Below, one piece after another: positions 6,218 through 10,754 of a stretch of DNA of 10,754 bases. Both the position numbers and the translations under genes were made by a program. The DNA comes from Gammaproteobacteria bacterium. Its GTDB lineage: Bacteria; Pseudomonadota; Gammaproteobacteria; Nitrosococcales; Methylophagaceae. The stretch's first letter is position 1; each line of letters starts with the position of its first letter. Where the stretch lies: positions 20,766 to 31,519 of the forward strand of contig NVVP01000008.1 of NCBI GenBank assembly GCA_002402245.1. The letters run 5' to 3'. The notes under the pieces are model-generated. The model did no database searches. It saw only the letters and a list, made by a program, of their open reading frames with translations, and was not told the DNA's origin.

Positions 6218-7521
6218 TTTTCTTTTTCCTCTGTGTCATGTGCTGCTTTTTTGGTATCAATACCTAAGGTACGTAATTTTCGGTAGAGATGTGTTCGCTC
6301 CATGCCTGATAGTTTTGCTGCCTTACCTACATTACCTGCCGTTTCATCTAACTTTTTTAACAAATAGAGGCGTTCAAATTGTTCCCGAGCTTCTCGTAAT
6401 GGAAGATCATAGTTGATATTACCATTTCCGATAACCGGGATGGCGGTGTCGGTTGAAAGCTGTAGTGCATTATCAACCTCACTACTATCAATATCATCAG
6501 TATCACCGAGCACTAATAAGCGCTGGATAATACTTCTGAGTTCTAGAATATTACCTGGCCAAGGATGGTTACGCAGACGGTTTTGCGCCGCCACGGTGAA
6601 GTGACGATAAGGTAAGTCTGCTTGAGACGTATGCTCATCAACAAAGTGTTCAACCAGTTCTGGGATATCCTCAATATGGTCTCTTAAAGCAGGCAGATTT
6701 AAGCTAATACTATTTATTTTATACAGTAAGCCTTCAGAGAATGAACCTTTAGAAATAGCCGTTTCAAGTGAATGCTGAGTGGCGAATATAAGTTGGCATT
6801 GAGATAGCTTTTGACTGTCGAGAAGGTGAGATAATAAGGCCTGGGCCGCTTCGGATAGCAATGCTACATCGTTAATATACAGGCTATTACCATTGGCTAA
6901 GGCGGTTAGTTTCTGGCTGTCTGTAGGGAAGCTTTCAACGCTTAACTCAATAAACTTACCGTTGGAATATTGACCAAGACTATGTAAATAGTGAGCAAAG
7001 CAATGCTTGCCTACGCCGCCTTCACCCAGTAATAAGATGGGCATTGAATGTTCTGCAACCCGTTGAGCCTGCTCACGTAACTGGACCATAGCCGCACTTT
7101 TTCCAACAGGGGGATAGGTGTGTAAACGGTGTAATGCGGCTTGTTTTTTCTGGCTTTCGAGGGTGATTTCTATTGCCCGTAATAGCTTGGCCATCGATAG
7201 AGGTTTTTCAATGAAATCACTTGCACCAAGACGGGTAGCTTCTATTGCGGTTTCAATAGTACCGTGACCTGACATCATTAAAATATAGCTTTGAGGACTG
7301 GCTTGTTTAAACTCTTTGAGTAAGCTGATGCCATCAACATCAGGCATCCAAATATCAAGAAGGGTTAAGCTGGGCTGTTGTGATGAAAAAGCAGCGCGTG
7401 CTTGTTCGCCATTAGCTGCGGTGGAGACTTTGTAGCCTTCATCTTCGAGAATGTCTTTAATTAGCTCACGAATATCAGGTTCATCATCAACAACCAAGAT
7501 AAGTGGTTTTTCATCAGTCAA
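6214..7521 (-). CDS. NtrX-like response regulator with degenerate AAA+ domain
   Basis: This is a 435-residue regulator with three domains. The receiver domain (about 5-120) is intact: acidic pair D12/D13, phospho-acceptor D56 in LLDIWMP, S84 and K106 in FIEKP. A sigma-54-activator-type AAA+ domain follows (about 138-340). The C-terminal Fis-type helix-turn-helix (about 378-421) includes NVGKAAKLSGMERTHLYRKL. The AAA+ domain departs from its family: Walker A reads GEGGVGKH instead of GESGTGKE; about 30 residues that normally carry the GAFTGA loop are missing near 193-212; the Walker B LFLDE is LYIND; the arginine fingers are S262 and K268; and sensor II WPGNVREL is WPGNILEL. The start is TTG, because the frame closes with TGA four codons further upstream and no ATG is available; GAGGAA lies 8 nt away. 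It begins 5 nt after the kinase gene and overlaps trkA by 4 nt. Loss of sigma-54 activation is inferred from these residues. Confidence 0.93.
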   Translation of the reverse strand: MTDEKPLILVVDDEPDIRELIKDILEDEGYKVSTAANGEQARAAFSSQQPSLTLLDIWMPDVDGISLLKEFKQASPQSYILMMSGHGTIETAIEATRLGASDFIEKPLSMAKLLRAIEITLESQKKQAALHRLHTYPPVGKSAAMVQLREQAQRVAEHSMPILLLGEGGVGKHCFAHYLHSLGQYSNGKFIELSVESFPTDSQKLTALANGNSLYINDVALLSEAAQALLSHLLDSQKLSQCQLIFATQHSLETAISKGSFSEGLLYKINSISLNLPALRDHIEDIPELVEHFVDEHTSQADLPYRHFTVAAQNRLRNHPWPGNILELRSIIQRLLVLGDTDDIDSSEVDNALQLSTDTAIPVIGNGNINYDLPLREAREQFERLYLLKKLDETAGNVGKAAKLSGMERTHLYRKLRTLGIDTKKAAHDTEEKEK

Positions 7522-7526
7522 AGTAT

Positions 7527-9680
7527 CTATTCCTCAAGTGGTAGGCGGATAATTATACACGCACCTTGTGTGCTGTTATTTTGTGCCCAGACATGGCCAT
7601 GGTGTTCTTCAATAATCTTTTTAACAATGGCGAGTCCAAGCCCGGTGCCTTTTGTTTTATTAGTGGCGTAAGGTTCAAACAGCGTATTGAGCATATCATC
7701 GGGAATACCCGGGCCGAGATCATGCACGCTTATTTCTAGCCAGCGAAGGCCTTCTATATGGACCGCTTGGTGTTGTAATGTTATTTCAACGGCCATATTG
7801 GCTTCTTCGCAGGCTTCAATCGCATTTTTTAATAGATTATGTAGCACTTGACGGAAGCGGTTACTATCGATTTTAACGTAGATATCATCACTAGGTTTAG
7901 GTAGTAATATCTTATGATTCGGATTGCTTTGGTATAGGGTTATTATTTCACGAAGTAAGGGATAAATAGCGACAGATTGCAGTTGTAAACCCGCATTTCG
8001 AGCATAATCAGAAAAGTCATTCACCATATCTTTCATCGCTTCTACTTGTTTTACGATGGTGCTGGTTAGCTTAGTGAGCGTACCTGTTTGATCGGCGGGT
8101 AATAGCGGTTCATATTTGTACTGTAACCGTTCAGCGGAAAGCTGAATGGGAGTCAACGGGTTTTTTATTTCATGAGCAAGTCGTTTAGCCACTTCTCCCC
8201 ATGCTGCATTACGTTGAGCTTGTAATAAGGTGGTGACATCATCAAATACGATAACCCAACCCGCATCTTCAGGTAGGCGCGTTCCCCGGCACATTAGAGT
8301 TTGTAAGCCTTTTTTACGGTTGATCTCTATTTGTTGCTGCCAATCATTTTGGAGTGAAACCTGCTCTCTAACGAGATCAGTAAAGGGGCTGAGGCGTGAG
8401 GATGTATTATTTAAGCTACTTAGAAAAGATTCTAAGTGTTCGGTGAGGTCGAGTTTTAATATTTTACTGCTAGCCGCGTTAGCAGATCGTAGGCGAAAGT
8501 GGTTATCTAAAGTAATAACACCGCTGGATAAACTACCTAATACGGCACTGAGATATTGTGTTTGTTGTTCTAGTTGTTGCAGGCTGTGTTGTGAAGCATG
8601 GCGCGCTTGGGTTAGGCGCTGAACCATTTGATTGAACGAACGAACTAAGAAGCTAATTTCATCGTGGCCCGCAGTAGACAGTTTAGTATCATAGTTACCT
8701 GAGGCCACGGCTTGTGTACCTGCCGCAAGCTCTTGCAGTGGATGAACAATACGGCGAGCAATCCAGATAGCAAACCAGATTGAGGCCAATAAGGTAAGTA
8801 GTACGATTAAGCTTAGAGTGAGAGTAAAAATAGAAATTAGTGGTTTACGTAAATAGTTAAGCTCTTTATAGTCGGTGTAGGCTTCTTGAACGGTTCGGCC
8901 TAGAGAACTAAGGTGCTCATTTACTGAGAAGATAACTTGTAGTAGCTGGGTTTCGTGGCCGACTTTTTTGTTAGGTAATAACACCACCGCACGTAATCTT
9001 AAGTTTTCTTCGCCAGGATCTAGGCCTATATAATCTTGTTTTTGTGCCAGTTGGCGAAGAATGCTTTCACTTGGGCGGTTAGGTAAAATAATATCGGGCG
9101 ATTCTATGCTGGTGGTAATCAGCTGACCATCCATTGACCACAAGCTAAGATCAACTGCACCACTCAACTGCCTTAACTCTCGTACACTGTGGGCTAGATC
9201 TTCCTCAGGTACTTCACTGAGTACGCCGGCCATCATTCGAGTTTGTCTTAGCAGTGTTCGCATGCGAATACCATAAGATGTTCGGCTTAATTCGAGTGAG
9301 TCTTCAAGCGCTTGTTCAACTTGAACATCAAACCAACTATCAATGCCTCGATGTAAGAAGTGAATAGAAAAGCTATATACCACGGAGGTGGATACTAGAA
9401 TAAGCAGTGCAAACATACTGACAAGGCGAATGGTTAGACGGGAGCCTGCTTCTTTGTTTTTAACATCACGATAGAGGTGGAATAAGTTACGTGCTAATAG
9501 CGCTATAAGTAAAATAAGACTAGCAAAGCCAAGGCCTAAAATAAGTAAAAACAGATCATTGAGCGAGGAACTATCTTGTGTGGCCAGCGTAAGCAAATAA
9601 GCCAAAAGTAGTAATAATAGGCCTAGAGAATAATAAGGCGTTGCTCCAGAGCTGATATATCGAAATAACTTTATTGCCAT
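7527..9680 (-). CDS. NtrY-type membrane sensor histidine kinase
   Basis: This is the sensor kinase of a two-component pair and would phosphorylate the response regulator encoded immediately downstream. With the start at 9680 it has 717 residues. Hydrophobic segments lie at roughly 16-33, 42-67, 82-108 and 281-308, and the sensory loop lies between about 110 and 280. A HAMP domain follows (about 308-358), then a PAS-like domain (about 372-485). The HisKA domain carries AHEIKNPLTPIQLSAERL with phospho-acceptor His503. The ATPase domain shows the N box (HNLLKNAIEA, Asn619), the G1 box (DLGPGIP, about 654-660), the F box (LFEPY) and the G2 box (KGTGLGLAIVKKI). All catalytic motifs look intact. 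In-frame ATGs at 9713 and 9695 would lengthen it by 11 or 5 residues, but neither has a clear ribosome site and both increase the overlap with DUF4390. The architecture is that of NtrY, but the signal sensed here cannot be read from sequence. Confidence 0.93.
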   Translation of the reverse strand: MAIKLFRYISSGATPYYSLGLLLLLLAYLLTLATQDSSSLNDLFLLILGLGFASLILLIALLARNLFHLYRDVKNKEAGSRLTIRLVSMFALLILVSTSVVYSFSIHFLHRGIDSWFDVQVEQALEDSLELSRTSYGIRMRTLLRQTRMMAGVLSEVPEEDLAHSVRELRQLSGAVDLSLWSMDGQLITTSIESPDIILPNRPSESILRQLAQKQDYIGLDPGEENLRLRAVVLLPNKKVGHETQLLQVIFSVNEHLSSLGRTVQEAYTDYKELNYLRKPLISIFTLTLSLIVLLTLLASIWFAIWIARRIVHPLQELAAGTQAVASGNYDTKLSTAGHDEISFLVRSFNQMVQRLTQARHASQHSLQQLEQQTQYLSAVLGSLSSGVITLDNHFRLRSANAASSKILKLDLTEHLESFLSSLNNTSSRLSPFTDLVREQVSLQNDWQQQIEINRKKGLQTLMCRGTRLPEDAGWVIVFDDVTTLLQAQRNAAWGEVAKRLAHEIKNPLTPIQLSAERLQYKYEPLLPADQTGTLTKLTSTIVKQVEAMKDMVNDFSDYARNAGLQLQSVAIYPLLREIITLYQSNPNHKILLPKPSDDIYVKIDSNRFRQVLHNLLKNAIEACEEANMAVEITLQHQAVHIEGLRWLEISVHDLGPGIPDDMLNTLFEPYATNKTKGTGLGLAIVKKIIEEHHGHVWAQNNSTQGACIIIRLPLEE
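7530..7535 (-). promoter_or_regulatory. Ribosome binding site of the NtrX-like gene, upstream of a TTG start
   Basis: GAGGAA on the minus strand overlaps the last two codons and stop region of the kinase gene and sits 8 nt before TTG at 7521-7519. In the regulator's frame a TGA lies at 7536-7534 and no ATG or GTG falls between it and the TTG. This site therefore fixes the start at the rare codon. Confidence 0.75.
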
Positions 9681-10249
9681 TGTGCTGCAACCCATGGACT
9701 TGTTAATTGCCATTTACTTGAGACAAGTACACCAGGCCTCATCGGTGTGGGTAATGAGTTGAGATCGATTCCACTGCGGAGTTGAAATATAAGTGTGTCA
9801 GGTTCGTCGATATATTCTGGAGGTAGGTTGAAGTTTATAATTCGACCTAAGGCATTCAATGTATCGTCAAGAGTAGAGAAGTTCTGCTGCAGGTGGGTAT
9901 CAATATCGAGTAATAAGTATTGCTGAGTTAAGGCATGGTAACGCAGTTGATAACGAATCTCTGAAGACCAAAGAGTGGTATTCCAGTGCCAATATTTACC
10001 CAAAATAGGGGTGGAGTCGATAAGTTCAAATTGTTGGCTGAAGGTGATAGTGATGCCATTATCAATCGCCTCTTTTACTCGCGCTGTGAGTGGGTACTTA
10101 ATTTTGGCATTGAGTACATAGCCATTTCCAATGGGGTTAACGGTGGCGTAATCAATATAAAAAGTCTCTGCACGAGCAGAGAAGCTCAATAAAATGAGCA
10201 GGCTACTGATGAGAAATAGAAGGGGTTTATTTGTGACCGAGACAGGCAT
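9671..10249 (-). CDS. Secreted DUF4390 family protein
   Basis: This is a protein of unknown function that I assign to DUF4390 from its sequence pattern and from its position between rsmB and an ntrY-like gene, where this family is often found. A signal peptide is visible: a short basic start, a hydrophobic stretch with PLLFLISSLLILLSF, and a likely type I cleavage after SARA, just before ETFYIDYA. The mature part of about 165 residues is rich in beta-type sequence (IRYQLRYHALTQQYLLLDI) with no transmembrane segment, so a periplasmic location is likely. The chosen ATG at 10249 has GGA 7 nt upstream and gives a basic signal-peptide start. An in-frame ATG at 10261 would add MDFI, placing an aspartate in that region. 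Either start overlaps the end of rsmB. The gene ends about 10 nt inside the following kinase gene. A periplasmic partner for the kinase is an inference only. Confidence 0.85.
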   Translation of the reverse strand: MPVSVTNKPLLFLISSLLILLSFSARAETFYIDYATVNPIGNGYVLNAKIKYPLTARVKEAIDNGITITFSQQFELIDSTPILGKYWHWNTTLWSSEIRYQLRYHALTQQYLLLDIDTHLQQNFSTLDDTLNALGRIINFNLPPEYIDEPDTLIFQLRSGIDLNSLPTPMRPGVLVSSKWQLTSPWVAAQWQ

Positions 10250-10754
10250 AATAAAATCCATCTAAATTGTCATCTCCAGGTAATCGTTGATAACCAAAAG
10301 ATTGGCGAGTTGCAGGCTCAGGCGTAATAAGTTGCTCTTGAGCATCGGGATGTTGTTGTAAGAAAAGGTCTATTTGTTGTTCATTTTCTTGCTTGAGTGC
10401 GGAGCAGGTGGTGTAAATTAATAAACCATCAGGCTTAAGCAGAGGCCATAGAGAATCAAGTAGTTGTTTTTGCTGCGTAGCAAGTGTAGCAATATCTTCT
10501 GGTCGTCTTAATAATTTTATATCGGGGTGGCGGCGGATTACACCTGATCCAGAGCATGGTGCATCAATTAAAATGCGGTCGAATAGTTTGCCATCCCACC
10601 AATGATCAGTATCGCCTGCATCAGAAGCTATAAGAGTAGCATTGAGCTTTAAACGATCGGTGTTTTGTTGGATTTGTACTAATCGTTTTTCAGAAATATC
10701 GAGGGCAATAACTTCATTACTCGGTTCAACCTCTAAAATATGACAGGTTTTACC
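10227..10754 (-). CDS. rsmB: 16S rRNA m5C967 methyltransferase RsmB, C-terminal part (5' end outside window)
   Basis: RsmB transfers a methyl group from S-adenosylmethionine to cytosine 967 of 16S rRNA in the cytoplasm. I translated the frame by hand from the window edge to the TAA at 10227-10229, giving 175 residues. It opens with GKTCHILE, the end of the AAPGGKT SAM-binding motif. It continues with LIDAPCSGSGVIRRHPDIK, the motif IV cysteine region typical of RsmB, and YTTCS followed by ENE, the motif VI catalytic cysteine. It closes with DGFYYACLGHK, matching the usual DGFFYA ending. In E. coli the motif IV stretch reads CSATGVIRRHPDIKW, so CSGSG and the L in place of W are mild substitutions. 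The N-terminal NusB-like RNA-binding domain and the start lie beyond 10754. The 3' end overlaps the start of the DUF4390 gene, which suggests cotranscription. The family assignment is firm. Confidence 0.96.
   Translation of the reverse strand, partial: GKTCHILEVEPSNEVIALDISEKRLVQIQQNTDRLKLNATLIASDAGDTDHWWDGKLFDRILIDAPCSGSGVIRRHPDIKLLRRPEDIATLATQQKQLLDSLWPLLKPDGLLIYTTCSALKQENEQQIDLFLQQHPDAQEQLITPEPATRQSFGYQRLPGDDNLDGFYYACLGHK

Noticed and set aside
6105..6416. 103-residue plus-strand open frame across the trkA/regulator junction
   Set aside because: It is antisense to two confidently assigned genes, and its hydrophobic run comes from reverse reading of AT-rich codons.
8230..8622. 130-residue plus-strand open frame inside the kinase gene
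   Set aside because: It is cysteine- and arginine-rich antisense translation of a well-conserved kinase region with no recognisable domain or ribosome site.
9681..9713. Longer kinase start at 9713 or 9695
   Set aside because: Neither has a ribosome site, and both lengthen the overlap with DUF4390 while adding a polar stretch before a sensible membrane-protein start. It remains possible.

Overview
The window looks like chromosomal housekeeping DNA from a gammaproteobacterium, probably an aquatic or marine one. Three things point this way: the gene order ruvX-pyrR-pyrB-pyrC' with an inactive dihydroorotase-like subunit (the Pseudomonas-type aspartate transcarbamoylase arrangement), the order rsmB-DUF4390-NtrY-like-NtrX-like-trkA, and moderately AT-rich base composition. 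I cannot name a genus. I see no mobile element, CRISPR array, tRNA or rRNA.

Everything is coded on the minus strand, so transcription runs from high to low coordinates. In that order the window holds: the 3' end of rsmB (10227-10754, start outside the window); a secreted DUF4390 protein; an NtrY-type membrane sensor kinase; an NtrX-type response regulator; trkA; yqgE/algH; ruvX/yqgF; pyrR; pyrB; pyrC'; a 58-residue DUF3012 lipoprotein; and a HAD-superfamily protein ending at 158. Positions 1-157 hold no recognised gene, only a 9-bp direct repeat and a doubtful 22-codon reading frame.

The packing is extreme. No gap between genes exceeds about 10 nt. Five junctions are 4-nt ATGA overlaps (ntrX/trkA, yqgE/ruvX, ruvX/pyrR, pyrR/pyrB, pyrB/pyrC') and two are 1-nt TAATG overlaps (trkA/yqgE, DUF3012/HAD). 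No promoter or terminator is evident between genes, so all twelve may share a transcript that starts upstream of the window. Functionally this joins rRNA methylation, an envelope-sensing two-component system and the potassium-uptake regulator TrkA to a block for rRNA processing and early pyrimidine synthesis.

The most unusual point is the NtrX-like regulator. Its receiver and Fis-type DNA-binding domains look intact, but the central AAA+ domain has lost the GAFTGA loop, the Walker B acidic pair, the arginine fingers and the sensor II arginine. It starts with TTG. It is therefore unlikely to activate sigma-54 promoters. Other points worth a look are the metal-site-less PyrC', the joining of two gene blocks at trkA-yqgE, PyrR with no room for a leader attenuator, and the short repeat-bearing tail at 1-157.
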